A stretch of DNA of 64,000 nucleotides, taken from NCBI GenBank assembly GCA_963726755.1, contig CAVSDB010000003.1:1-64000 (forward strand). The letters run 5' to 3'. Made by a program: the position numbers and the translations under genes. Below the pieces are notes generated by a model, which saw only the letters and a list, made by a program, of their open reading frames with translations, had not been told where the DNA came from and did no database searches. Below, piece after piece: positions 17,919 through 26,978 of the stretch (its first letter is position 1; the number at the start of each line of letters is the position of its first letter). The stretch comes from DATKIY01 sp963726755. GTDB taxonomy: Bacteria; Actinomycetota; Actinomycetes; JAHEKZ01.

Positions 17919-18775
17919 GAGTTGCCGTCCGCGCCGATTTCCGCTCGTAGGTGGGACTCGATCTGTCTGCCGACTGCGGCCATCGCAGTAAGCACGTCCT
18001 GTCGCCGATCTGGCCCGTTGAGTGCCCAATTGGCTAGCACGGCATAGGTAACCGATCGTTCACTTCCCGTCCCGATCAGGCGTAGCACCCCGACGTCCCC
18101 TCGCACTTCATCGTTCGTCCCGGTCTTGTTCACTAAGCGCAAGCCTCGGTCAGGTTGGTGGTGTGCAAGCGGATCGAGGTTCCAAGGCGCGGCCACCATC
18201 GACAAGTCGCAGTTGAACCGGAGCCAAGTGCACACCTGCTGGGCCACGGCGGAATCCAACCCATCGCCGAACGAAATAGTGCGCATGAGCTTGGCCAACT
18301 CGCGAGCGTTCCCGCTGGACAATCGGGGTGGATCATTTGGGGAACGCTCGTCGCGCACCTTGTCGTGTAACGCGGTGTGCTGCAAACCCAACGCCGCTGC
18401 CCGCTCGTCGACTGCTGTCGTTCCTACTCTTCGAAGCAGGACGTTCGTTGCGAGGTTGTCGCTCACAGCACCAACTAATGCTGCCACGTCGACTACCGGA
18501 AGTGAATCACTCAGAAGGTTCTGCCAAATGCCGGAATCAGCGACAGTATCTTGTTCGGTTCGGGCGAGCTGTTCGTCCGGCTCCAGCCGCCCTGTTGCCA
18601 ACTGTGCCGCAACCTCGACGAGCAAGAGCAGTTTGCCGATGCTCGCCGTCGCCAGTACACGATCGGCATCGACACTGAAAAGTTCGTCGCCAGACTCTTC
18701 TGTGACCAGAACCGACCACTCGATGCCATCACTCGGGAGTTCGGGCCAAAGTTTGTCCAACGAGTCACTCGACAT
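17870..18775 (-). CDS. Class A beta-lactamase-fold serine hydrolase
   Basis: 301 residues. All three active-site motifs of the class A beta-lactamase/D-Ala-D-Ala peptidase fold are present: S45-I-G-K48, S105-D-N and K217-T-G219. A clear Glu166/omega-loop motif and a signal peptide are missing, so true cytoplasmic-antibiotic resistance is doubtful and a peptidase or esterase role is as likely. The start overlaps the end of the DinB-like gene by 11 bp, giving an operon DUF4389 - dinB - this gene. Confidence 0.83.
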   Translation of the reverse strand: MSSDSLDKLWPELPSDGIEWSVLVTEESGDELFSVDADRVLATASIGKLLLLVEVAAQLATGRLEPDEQLARTEQDTVADSGIWQNLLSDSLPVVDVAALVGAVSDNLATNVLLRRVGTTAVDERAAALGLQHTALHDKVRDERSPNDPPRLSSGNARELAKLMRTISFGDGLDSAVAQQVCTWLRFNCDLSMVAAPWNLDPLAHHQPDRGLRLVNKTGTNDEVRGDVGVLRLIGTGSERSVTYAVLANWALNGPDRRQDVLTAMAAVGRQIESHLRAEIGADGNSHRSGVTLRSSSEGTK

Positions 18776-19862
18776 CGGTCACCGCGCCGTCCGCAAGTTC
18801 CACTCGCACGCCGAGCAAGCGCACGGGTCGGCCGACGTCACGCTCGTCGATCCGATCCAACAGCATCACCGTCGCCTGCTTGACCACCGCAACGTCCATC
18901 GTCGGCGACGGCAACTTGTGAACTCGCGTTGTGGTGAAGAACGGCACGAATCGCACCTTTATCCCTACGTGGGTGACCGCACGGTCGAGTCCTGCAACAT
19001 GTCGCATGACATCTTCACTCAATCGTCCGAGCATGGTCTCGATGTCACCACGCTCGACCAAGTCCTGCTCAAAGGTCTCCTCCTGGCCGTGGCCTCGGGG
19101 CACATAAGGCTCAATGCTGATTGTGCGATCACCTGAACCTCGCCCCAGTGACGCCACCCACGGTCCGTTGGTCGGACCGAACCGCGTCCGCATGGTGTCA
19201 ACATCCACCTCTGCGAGATCTCTAACTGTCGCGACGCCTAACTCGTTGAGTTTCGCCGCCGTCTTGGCTCCCACTCCCCACAATGCGTCGACCGGACGAT
19301 CGCCCATAACGTCGAACCAGTTCTCCTCAGTCAGGCGGAAGATCCCCGGAGCTTCATCAGGCATTGCGCCATCGGGCGCCTTAGCGAACCCGGTCGCCAA
19401 CTTGGCACGTAACTTGTTGTCGCCCACTCCTACACAGCAGGTGAACCCCGTGCGGTCAACAACTACCCGACGCAAGTCGTGTGCTACCGACTCCGGATCC
19501 ACTGAGTCCGAGCCGATGAAACCCTCGTCCCATCCCCACACCTCAACAGGCATCCCCTGATCGCGCACGGCATCCCAAACCTCTTCGGACGCAGCGTCAT
19601 ATGCAGCGCGATCAGCAGGCAGGAACACCGCCTCTGGGCACTTGCGCATCGCTGCCGACAGCGGCATCCCCGATCGGACACCGAACTTCCTTGCCTCGTA
19701 CGAGGCAGTTGCTACGACCTGCCGACGACGCTTTGGATTTCCATCTCCACCAACCACCACTGGGAGACCCAGCAGCCTCGGATCACGTCGAATCTCGACG
19801 GCCGCGATGAATTGATCGAGGTCGAGGTGCAGGATCCAGCGTGGTTTCACCTCGGGATCCAT
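18765..19862 (-). CDS. dinB: DNA polymerase IV, Y-family (DinB2-like, no aromatic steric gate)
   Basis: 365 residues from ATG 19862. Longer upstream frames give no domain. Palm motifs: Asp14/Asp16 in HLDLDQF and the catalytic pair Asp112-Glu113 in WGWDEGF (the usual SIDE is replaced, but both acids are kept). A helix-hairpin-helix (LWGVGAKTAAKLNELGV) and the little-finger domain follow. The residue after Phe18, where most Y-family polymerases have the Phe/Tyr steric gate that excludes ribonucleotides, is Ile19. Mycobacterium smegmatis DinB2 has Leu there and uses rNTPs well, so the same may hold here. Role: translesion or gap synthesis. Confidence 0.88.
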   Translation of the reverse strand: MDPEVKPRWILHLDLDQFIAAVEIRRDPRLLGLPVVVGGDGNPKRRRQVVATASYEARKFGVRSGMPLSAAMRKCPEAVFLPADRAAYDAASEEVWDAVRDQGMPVEVWGWDEGFIGSDSVDPESVAHDLRRVVVDRTGFTCCVGVGDNKLRAKLATGFAKAPDGAMPDEAPGIFRLTEENWFDVMGDRPVDALWGVGAKTAAKLNELGVATVRDLAEVDVDTMRTRFGPTNGPWVASLGRGSGDRTISIEPYVPRGHGQEETFEQDLVERGDIETMLGRLSEDVMRHVAGLDRAVTHVGIKVRFVPFFTTTRVHKLPSPTMDVAVVKQATVMLLDRIDERDVGRPVRLLGVRVELADGAVTDVE

Positions 19863-19875
19863 GACTGCGGCAACT

Positions 19876-20523
19876 TCAGTCCAGCGAGAAGGGTGGGTAC
19901 CTATCTGTAACCAGCAGGAACGCATACGACTGGACGCGAAGCCACCAGCGCCCAACGCCAACAACGAAGTCGAACAGCCCTCGCGGGTACCGCCCGGTGA
20001 ACAGGATCGCGAACCAAGCAATCAGGACTGAGAAGAACGCGGCGATCGACAGGAAGAACAAGATGAAGAAGTGTGGGATCGCCAGGAACCACTTGACCAG
20101 AGGCAACCCTCGGTTCAGATCACGCTCCACGTCGGGGTAGTCGAGCTCCAAGTGCACACTCTGTTGGTCGGTGGTCGAGGGGTACTGATCGGTCAGGAGC
20201 ACCACATACGCACACACACGAGCGCCGAATCGGGTTAGTTCTAACGCAAAGTCGAACCACCATCGCGGGTAGCGCTTCCTGAAGAGAATCATCAGGACTG
20301 TCGCAATGAATAAGCCTGAACTAATTCCGCCACTGGTGGTCGTGACAGTGTCTCCACCCTGTTCGTACACCGTTCGGGTAGCACCAGCTGTAAGCACTCC
20401 GATGACGATGGCGATCGGGATCACAAGAATCAGACGAAAGAGGGTGGTGACACGGTTGAGTTGATCGGAGTAATCAACCGAGAGTCGTGCTGGGTACACC
20501 TGAGGCGTGGGCTGAATACTCAT
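19876..20523 (-). CDS. DUF4389 membrane protein
   Basis: 215 residues. Two related membrane-hairpin units are seen: FRLILVIPIAIVIGVLTAG with FRKRYPRWWFDF, and IPHFFILFFLSIAAFFSVLIAWFAILF (two helices) with TGRYPRGLFDFVVGVGRW. The RYPRxxFDF box repeats once per unit, as in DUF4389 proteins of actinobacteria. Function unknown. It is the first gene of the DUF4389 - dinB - beta-lactamase-fold operon (13 bp to dinB). The ATG at 20523 has CAGGAGGAAAC upstream. Confidence 0.85.
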   Translation of the reverse strand: MSIQPTPQVYPARLSVDYSDQLNRVTTLFRLILVIPIAIVIGVLTAGATRTVYEQGGDTVTTTSGGISSGLFIATVLMILFRKRYPRWWFDFALELTRFGARVCAYVVLLTDQYPSTTDQQSVHLELDYPDVERDLNRGLPLVKWFLAIPHFFILFFLSIAAFFSVLIAWFAILFTGRYPRGLFDFVVGVGRWWLRVQSYAFLLVTDRYPPFSLD

Positions 20524-20660
20524 GTTTCCTCCAGGATTGGCGGCTGGCCAGCAAGGCCAACGTAGCCCTGGTCGAAGGAGGAAGATCTGGGACCATCGTC
20601 ACTTCACACCGTCATCCAGTCTGCGACGCTTCGGGTTGTCGGCTATTGAGAGGTTTGGTC

Positions 20661-21035
20661 ATGCTGGATCATCTGGGAATTCAATGCGGCGATATGCCTG
20701 CGAGCGGATCGTTTTACGACGCAGTCCTGGCACCCTTGGGCGGGGAACGGATCATGGATTTCGGGGTCGCCGTCGGATACGGCCTACCACCCATGCCCGA
20801 CTTCTGGATCAGTAAGTTGGAGTCCGCTGAGCCTTGTCGCGAGTCACACATCGCGTTCGCGGCATCGAACCGTGCCGCGGTTCGAGCCTTCTTCGATGCC
20901 GCCGTCGCGCTCGATGCCGAGGTACTGCACGAGCCACGAGTCTGGCCCGAGTACCACCCGAACTACTACGGGGCATTTGTTCGTGACCCCGATGGCAACA
21001 ATGTCGAGGCGGTCTGCCATACACCTGAGCCATGA
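20661..21035 (+). CDS. VOC (glyoxalase/bleomycin-resistance fold) family protein
   Basis: 124 residues from ATG 20661; the frame upstream of it shows no homology. The start MLDHLGIQCGDMPASGSFYDAVLAPLGG and end GAFVRDPDGNNVEAVCH are hallmarks of the vicinal-oxygen-chelate fold, with metal ligands His4 and a Glu near the C-terminus (NVEAVC). Such small proteins are lyases, isomerases or binding proteins; the substrate is unknown. It is convergent with the amine dehydrogenase gene (10 bp gap). Confidence 0.85.
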   Translation: MLDHLGIQCGDMPASGSFYDAVLAPLGGERIMDFGVAVGYGLPPMPDFWISKLESAEPCRESHIAFAASNRAAVRAFFDAAVALDAEVLHEPRVWPEYHPNYYGAFVRDPDGNNVEAVCHTPEP

Positions 21036-21045
21036 GCGGCGATCG

Positions 21046-23133
21046 TCACGTGACCTCGATGATGGCCAGTTCTGTCGTCTCGCGAAGGAACCCGACGCCG
21101 TCGTTGGTCTGCGCCGGAGCGTCGAACTCTTCGGCAGCTCGACGTCCTGACCACACCGCGGCTGCGATGGTCCCGGGCGCAAAGCAGTCACCGACTCCGC
21201 GAACTGTTGCAATCTCGCCATCCTCTTGACGCACGATCAGATCGGTCAGAAGTTCATCGCGTGGCAGCCGCGCGGTCACCATCACCACTGCGTCTGCAGG
21301 TAGGTCGCGCGTTGTGCCGGTGTAGACGTCGGAGAGTACGACGCCACCCCGCGCGACGGTCGATAGCACGGTGTCGGTTAACCGATCGATCCCGGCTTCA
21401 ATGAGTCGGCGCTGGATCTTGCCGACTTCGAAGGTGTTGACCGTCCACGGGGAAACCTGAGGGCTTGGGGTGACGACACTGACTTCGTAACCTTCGGCCC
21501 GCAGTAGCTCGGCGATGACTCCCCCCATGTAGTAGTGGTCGTCGTCGTACACAACGACACGCGCACCTTCTGGACGGACTCCGGCGAACAGGTCGTTTGG
21601 ACTAAACACCTGCGCACCTTCGGCAATTGGAATGGCGGCCGTATGCCAGCGTCCGACACCGTCAGTGCGCCACGTTGAGCCGGTGGCAACGACGACGTGC
21701 TCGAAGCCGAACTCGGCGATGTCGTCCGCCGCCATCGGGCTCTCGCGATAGACGGTGACGTTGGACAGCTCGTTAATAGCCTGTTCTCGGTAGTCACGGA
21801 CCCGATTCCAGGCCGATAGACCCGGCAGTAGCGACTCCGCTGTTACTCGGCCACCGAGCTCGCGGGTGGCCTCAGTTAGCGCGACCTCATAGCCGCGAAC
21901 ACCTAGCGCGCGGGCAGCCTCGAGGCCGGCCGGACCGGCTCCGACGACAAGCACCTGCGCTTCGGATTGCTTCGGGCGAATGAACTCCGGATGCCAGCCG
22001 CGACGAAACTCCTCGCCCATGCTCGGATTCTGGGTGCACCGGATAGGCGACATCGTCTGGTCGCCAGTGACACAGATGTTGCATCCGATGCACTCCCGGA
22101 TCGTCTCGAGTTTGCCGTCGCGAATCTTGTTCGGCAAGAAGGGGTCTGCGATCGACGGCCGAGCTGCGCCGATCAGGTCCAGGATGCCGGCCTTTACCTG
22201 ACGCACCATCGCGTCTGGCGAAGTGAACCGTCCAACACCGACAACGGGTTTCGTCGTCAGCGCCTTCAAGCCCGCGACGTACTCCTCCTGGCCGCCCTCA
22301 GGACCGAATCGAGAGGTGACGGAGTCTTCCTCCCACGAACCCATGGCGAAGTCCCAGAGGTCAGGCAACTCACCCAAGGACTTGAGCACGCTTTCGACGT
22401 CCGTCCGGCTGATGCCCCCTTCACCGAACTCCCCCTCGATCGCCAGTCGACACGCAACGGCGGCCTTGCCGTCGACCTCCTCCATCGTGTCCTCAAGTAC
22501 CTCGCGCAACAGTCGCATCCGGTTCTCCGGCGTCCCGCCGTATTCGTCGGTGCGGGTATTGAATCGCGGCGACAGAAAGTGGTGGAACGTGCTGTAGCCG
22601 TGCGCGGCGTAGACGTACACGACGTCGTATCCGACCTGCAGTGAACGTCTGACCGCGTTGCGGTGCCAACGTCGAAGGTCTGCAATATCGCGCTTGGTCA
22701 TCGCTCGCGCTTGGATGGGCGCGATGGTGTCAGGCGCGACGGGCAAGTGTGCCGGCCCCATCGGGATCTCACGGCTGTACTGGTTCGGTGCGTTCATGCC
22801 GTTGTACGCGAGTTCAATCCCCGCGAGCGCACCGCCTTCGTGGATGGCGTCAGCGATCCGCGCTAGTGCCGGCAGATCCTGGTCGTCCCAGACGCGCAAC
22901 TCGATGAACGGAGTGATGTCGGACGACGAGTGGATCTCGACCTGCTCGGTACACACCACAGCCCAGCCACCCTCGGCCTTGATCCGACGCATCGCGGCCT
23001 GCGCGCTGGGGTCGCGGTAGCCCATGCCGTTGCAATGCGGAACCTGGTAGAAGCGGTTCTTGGCGACCAGGGGCCCGATCTGCACAGGCTCGAACAAGAT
23101 GTCGTAAGGCGAACCTGATGAATTGGTTGTCAT
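21046..23133 (-). CDS. Histamine/trimethylamine dehydrogenase-like iron-sulfur flavoprotein
   Basis: 695 residues. An N-terminal Old-Yellow-Enzyme-like TIM barrel has Cys34 in FYQVPHCNGMG, the site where this family attaches 6-S-cysteinyl FMN, and YAAH (Tyr175/His178) of the active site. A [4Fe-4S] site follows (Cys348, 351, 354, 366), then two nucleotide-binding domains (VLVVGAGPAGLEAARALG and a second ATGSTW unit). The barrel motifs look closer to the histamine dehydrogenase branch than to trimethylamine dehydrogenase. It would oxidise a primary amine to aldehyde plus ammonia, passing electrons to an electron-transfer protein. It is the last gene of the 26.9-21.0 kb operon, after an aldehyde dehydrogenase, which supports amine catabolism. 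Confidence 0.85.
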   Translation of the reverse strand: MTTNSSGSPYDILFEPVQIGPLVAKNRFYQVPHCNGMGYRDPSAQAAMRRIKAEGGWAVVCTEQVEIHSSSDITPFIELRVWDDQDLPALARIADAIHEGGALAGIELAYNGMNAPNQYSREIPMGPAHLPVAPDTIAPIQARAMTKRDIADLRRWHRNAVRRSLQVGYDVVYVYAAHGYSTFHHFLSPRFNTRTDEYGGTPENRMRLLREVLEDTMEEVDGKAAVACRLAIEGEFGEGGISRTDVESVLKSLGELPDLWDFAMGSWEEDSVTSRFGPEGGQEEYVAGLKALTTKPVVGVGRFTSPDAMVRQVKAGILDLIGAARPSIADPFLPNKIRDGKLETIRECIGCNICVTGDQTMSPIRCTQNPSMGEEFRRGWHPEFIRPKQSEAQVLVVGAGPAGLEAARALGVRGYEVALTEATRELGGRVTAESLLPGLSAWNRVRDYREQAINELSNVTVYRESPMAADDIAEFGFEHVVVATGSTWRTDGVGRWHTAAIPIAEGAQVFSPNDLFAGVRPEGARVVVYDDDHYYMGGVIAELLRAEGYEVSVVTPSPQVSPWTVNTFEVGKIQRRLIEAGIDRLTDTVLSTVARGGVVLSDVYTGTTRDLPADAVVMVTARLPRDELLTDLIVRQEDGEIATVRGVGDCFAPGTIAAAVWSGRRAAEEFDAPAQTNDGVGFLRETTELAIIEVT

Positions 23134-23151
23134 GTTGTGGCAACTCCGACT

Positions 23152-24642
23152 TCAGAGATTGATCCAGACGGTCTTCAACCCGACGTACTTGTCGAGGGCA
23201 TGCAGCGAAAGGTCGCGACCGTACCCGGAACCTTTGAAACCGCCGAACGGCGTCCAGGCACTGAATGCGTCCACACCGTTGACCGTAACCGTGCCTGCGC
23301 GAAGTCGGTCGGTCATCCGGTGCGCTCGACTCAGTTCCGATGTCGAAACCGAAGCTGCAAGTCCATACGGGGTGTCGTTGGCTAACTGCACTGCCTCGTC
23401 TTCGGAGTCGAAGGCAGTCACCGCAAGGACTGGGCCGAACACTTCGTCGCGGGCGAGCCTCGAGTCGGGGTCGACGTTGTCGAAAACGGTCGGTTCGATG
23501 AAACAGTCACTCGGACCGACTTGGACTCGACTCCCTCCGGTGACGAGTTCGGCTGACCCTTTCGCCTCGTCGATGAATCCCATAACTCGGTCGGCATGCT
23601 CCGAAGACACGATCGCGCCCATGCCACTGTCCGGGTCCAGCGGGTCCCCCGGTGCGTACTCAGCAGCAAATCGCGCTACCAACTGGACGAAGTCCTGGTG
23701 TACGGAGCGCTCGACGAGAAGTCTCGTGTGCGACGAGCAGACGGCACCCTGGTTGAAGCACACGCTGAAGGCGGTCTGCCTCGCGGCGGCCTCAAGGTCA
23801 GGCGCGTCGGCGAACACAATGTTTGGACTCTTGCCACCACACTCGAGCCAGACCTGCTTCATGTTCGACTCGGATGCGTACCGCTGGAACATCCGTCCTA
23901 CTTCGGTTGAACCGGTGAAGGCAAGGCAGTCGACGTCGGGATGCAACCCGAGCGCCTGGCCAGTGACCTCGCCGGTACCGGGGACAACGTTCAGAACACC
24001 CTCAGGAATCCCTGCCTCGACCGCGAGTTCGGCGATCAGTAACGCAGACGACGGAGACTGCTCAGCCGGTTTCAGCACAACGCTGTTTCCTGCGGCCAGT
24101 GCAGGAGCCACCTTCCACGAGAGCATGTCTACGGGGTAGTTCCACGGAACCACCGCTCCCACGACACCGAGCGGCACCCGGCGGACCAGTCCGAGAACTC
24201 CGGGGGGTGTGGGTGCGACCTCGTCGGAGATCTTGTCGAGTGCCTCGGCGTAGTAGCGAAAGACGCTCACTGCGAATGGCAGATCAAGGTCATGAGCATC
24301 GACGATTCGCTTACCCATGTCGAGCGAGTCCAACACCGCAAGTTCCGAAGAGTGCGATTCGAGCAAATCGGCAAATGCCAGCATCGTGGCCCGTCGCGAT
24401 GGCGGTCCCACCCCACTCCAAGCACCGGATTCGAACGCATCTCGTGCCGAACGCACCGCACGGTCGACGTCGTCGGACCCACAGTTGTCGACCTCGGAGA
24501 TCTGCTCACCCGTCGCCGGGTTGACGTTCGCGAACCGCTCCCCGGAGCTAGCCTCCACCGAGTTTCCCGCGATAAATGCCTGGGTACGGAACCGCGCCTG
24601 CTTGGCTTCCTGGACCCAGTCCTCACGACTGCGCTGTGTCAT
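23152..24642 (-). CDS. NAD(P)+-dependent aldehyde dehydrogenase
   Basis: 496 residues, full length for the superfamily. Catalytic Glu267 lies in LECGGKSP and Cys302 in NQGAVCSS; the cofactor region FTGSTEVGR and the VPWNYP motif are intact. It sits between the M20 gene (4 bp upstream) and the amine dehydrogenase (18 bp downstream) in one operon. The expected job is oxidation of the aldehyde released by the amine dehydrogenase to a carboxylic acid. Confidence 0.92.
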   Translation of the reverse strand: MTQRSREDWVQEAKQARFRTQAFIAGNSVEASSGERFANVNPATGEQISEVDNCGSDDVDRAVRSARDAFESGAWSGVGPPSRRATMLAFADLLESHSSELAVLDSLDMGKRIVDAHDLDLPFAVSVFRYYAEALDKISDEVAPTPPGVLGLVRRVPLGVVGAVVPWNYPVDMLSWKVAPALAAGNSVVLKPAEQSPSSALLIAELAVEAGIPEGVLNVVPGTGEVTGQALGLHPDVDCLAFTGSTEVGRMFQRYASESNMKQVWLECGGKSPNIVFADAPDLEAAARQTAFSVCFNQGAVCSSHTRLLVERSVHQDFVQLVARFAAEYAPGDPLDPDSGMGAIVSSEHADRVMGFIDEAKGSAELVTGGSRVQVGPSDCFIEPTVFDNVDPDSRLARDEVFGPVLAVTAFDSEDEAVQLANDTPYGLAASVSTSELSRAHRMTDRLRAGTVTVNGVDAFSAWTPFGGFKGSGYGRDLSLHALDKYVGLKTVWINL

Positions 24643-24646
24643 GGCT

Positions 24647-25794
24647 TCACCTTTCCTTGCTTGGTTTCGTCAAGGCCACGTCGATCGCTGTCCACGCCAG
24701 GGCCGTCGCACCGTCGAGCAGGGCACGCTCAGCCGCCGATCCCACACAGAGCGCGGCAAACTCCTTTTGGTGGTTAAGCACCGGCCACGACCCGATCCCG
24801 ATGTAAGGGTGAATCGCTGGCACCACCTGTGACACGTTGCCCATGTCGGTCGACGCTCGGTTCATACGGGAGGCAATGCCGTCGTCGAAAATGCGACCCA
24901 ATTCACCAGCATTGCGTCGGTAGAACTCCAGTGCTGCCTGGTCTGTCCGGAACTCGGCGTACGGCTTGCTTTCAGATTCGATCTCGAGGTCACACCCGGT
25001 CGCAACTGCCGCGCCTTCGAAACATTGCCATACCCGTGGACTCACGACCTCGAGTTCGGCCAGGCTCTCAGCTCGCACGTACCAGCGTCCCTGCGTCAGT
25101 TCGGGGATTGCATTCGGAGCCTCACCGCCGTTAGTCATGACTCCGTGCACGCGCACCGATGGAGGGAGTTGTTGCCGTCAGGAGACCGACAGCAACCTGC
25201 GCGACCGTGAACGCATCTGCGGCGTTGACTCCCTGCTCGGGGTAGGCAGCAGCATGCGCCGCCTTGCCGTGGAACGTGATGCGCGAGTGCGACACCGCGA
25301 ACGGCTGCGCCTCAGCGACATCGACCGGCGCCGGGTGTGCCATCAGCGCGAGGTCTAGCCCGACAAACGCACCACGCTCGAGCAACTCAATCTTGCCGCC
25401 GCCACCCTCTTCGGCAGGCGTTCCGTAAACCTCAACCGTGATACCGGCTTGGTCTGCCACGCTTGCCAGCGCCGCATGCAGCCCCGACTGACATCGCCGC
25501 GATGAGGTTGTGGCCGCACGCGTGGCCGAGTCCGGGTAGCGCGTCGTACTCTGCGAAGAGTCCGATCCGCACCGGGCCACTGCCGTGCGTGGCTCGAAAG
25601 GCGGTTTCCAACCCGAGGTACCGCTCCTCGACGTTAAAGCCGACATCGCTCAACGACTTCCCGACCCAGGCGCAGGCTTGATGCTCTTGCCAGGCGGTTT
25701 CAGGGTGAGCATGAATCCGCTCCGACAGGGCCACGAGGTCCTCGGCTTGCTTGTCGACGACGGCTCGCGTTGCCGCCTTCAAGTCACTGGTCAC
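24647..25794 (-). pseudogene. M20 family amidohydrolase, two frameshifts
   Basis: An almost complete peptidase of the M20 family, closest in motif to the AbgB/ACY1L2 amidohydrolases (LFAEYDALPGLGHACGHNL; TPAEEGGGGK; FHGKAAHAAAYPEQGVNA). Two single-base shifts break it: an extra base in a G run near 25482-25485 (after MSVG) and another near 25170 (after LTATTPS). Restoring them gives about 380 residues with all metal ligands. Start: GTG 25794 or ATG 25806, both overlapping the DUF1028 stop. It would hydrolyse an N-acyl amino acid or dipeptide-like amide. Because the rest of the operon is intact, sequencing error is as likely as true loss. Confidence 0.78.
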
Positions 25795-26458
25795 CCGGCA
25801 CTCCATACGACGGCGCGCCGTCAGGGTTCAACGCGCGCGTGACGTAGTCCTCGGCCTGGGGTTTCCAGACCTGCCAAATCTGGCTGAGCTCAGCGATCGG
25901 GTTGTCCGCCCAATCGACTCGAAGGTCGGTGACCGGCCATGACACCTTGTCCACCACGACTAATCCGCACGACCGAACCGGGCCTTCCTCACCGCCGGCC
26001 GCATCCCCTGCAGCAAGAGCGGCGAGCAACCGGTCTGCGAGGTGAGCGTCAGGTTCTGCCGCGAAGGCATCGAGCATCGCCGGGGGCACCATGTCGTTAG
26101 CCAGGAGGTTGCCCGCGGCAACAGCGTTCTGCGCGGTAACCGTTCGATGCAGTCCCAACGTGTTTGCACCCGAATAAGCCGCAGTGTTGCCCTGGGCGTC
26201 AATAACGGTGAGTTGTCGGTACTCAGCATGCGAGGCCGCTGCAACGACCTGGTCCAGCGCCTGTCGTGCGGACTTGCCCGCTGCCAATGCGTCCAGCAGA
26301 AGTCCGCCGAGCGAGGGGTCGGTGACGTTCTGACTGCATGCCGCTCCGACCGAAGCGCGCGCTCGTACGCACCGCGCTGCAACCGCCGGGCTGGACGATG
26401 TGACGACTGCGCCGAACATCCCGGTGCGCGCACATCGGCCGGCGAGCGAGAACGTCAC
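25784..26458 (-). CDS. DUF1028 protein (Ntn-hydrolase-like)
   Basis: About 224 residues from GTG 26458, which overlaps the RidA stop (GTGA). The sequence starts TFSLAGRCARTGMFGAVVTSSS, continues with the ACSQNVTDPSLGGLLLDALAAG region and ends with a W-rich DLRVDWADNPI segment, all typical of DUF1028. That family has a fold related to Ntn-hydrolases, with the residue after the start as possible nucleophile. The function is not established. Its place between RidA and an amidohydrolase suggests amide or imine chemistry in the same pathway (inference). Confidence 0.85.
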   Translation of the reverse strand: MTFSLAGRCARTGMFGAVVTSSSPAVAARCVRARASVGAACSQNVTDPSLGGLLLDALAAGKSARQALDQVVAAASHAEYRQLTVIDAQGNTAAYSGANTLGLHRTVTAQNAVAAGNLLANDMVPPAMLDAFAAEPDAHLADRLLAALAAGDAAGGEEGPVRSCGLVVVDKVSWPVTDLRVDWADNPIAELSQIWQVWKPQAEDYVTRALNPDGAPSYGVPGDQ

Positions 26459-26883
26459 GGAATCACTGCCGTGACCGTCACCTCGACCACCCACTCGGGA
26501 CGCGCCAGCGCTTGGACAACCAAGCCGGTGGAGACGTAGTACACGCCCTTTAGGCGGGTGCCGAGCACTCGGTAGACCTCCTCGCGATCATCGATATTGG
26601 TGAGGTACACGTTGCACGACACGACGTTCTCAAGCGATGCGCCGGACTCGTTCAACAGCAGCGTGATGTTGTCCACCACTTTGTGAGTCTGACCGGCCGG
26701 GTCGCCGACGGCTACGTTTTCGCGCGTATCGAGGTCCTGCGCAACCTGCCCACGCAGATACACCGTGTTTCCCGCGACGACGGCTTGGCAGAGGTCGTTG
26801 GCCAAGTTCTGCTCGGGGTAGGTCTGCTGCGTGTTGAACGGTCGGATCCGGCGATGCCCGCCAACCTCGATCGAGTCGCTCAT
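26455..26883 (-). CDS. RidA/YjgF/YER057c family protein
   Basis: About 142 residues from ATG 26883; the longer frame to 26931 would add a poor N-terminus. It contains the conserved core CQAVVAGNTVYLRGQVAQD and VVSCNVYLTNIDD, plus the C-terminal RPEWVVEVTVTAV, where the family has the Arg that binds substrate carboxylate (RPEW here). RidA proteins hydrolyse reactive enamines/imines to ketones and ammonia. As first gene of the amine operon it may handle an imine made by the flavoprotein. Confidence 0.88.
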   Translation of the reverse strand: MSDSIEVGGHRRIRPFNTQQTYPEQNLANDLCQAVVAGNTVYLRGQVAQDLDTRENVAVGDPAGQTHKVVDNITLLLNESGASLENVVSCNVYLTNIDDREEVYRVLGTRLKGVYYVSTGLVVQALARPEWVVEVTVTAVIP

Positions 26884-26941
26884 CGGCTTCCGGCCCTCTT
26901 GTGTCGACGGGAGAATTCTTTGATAGTACATTCAAGGAACT

Positions 26942-26966
26942 CCGACCGCAATTGTCAACTGGTCGG
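26942..26966. promoter_or_regulatory. Candidate TetR operator between ridA-like operon and TetR gene
   Basis: 6-bp inverted arms CCGACC (26942-26947) and GGTCGG (26961-26966) with a 13-bp AT-richer centre lie in the 95-bp divergent gap, just before the TetR ribosome site (GGTGGAGG). The size suits a TetR dimer site that would control both the operon and the regulator. Confidence 0.4.
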
Positions 26967-26978
26967 TGGAGGTGATTC

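Noticed and set aside
17870..18775. Genuine class A beta-lactamase resistance gene
   Set aside because: SxxK, SDN and KTG are present, but a signal peptide and an evident Glu166 loop are not, so resistance is not supported.
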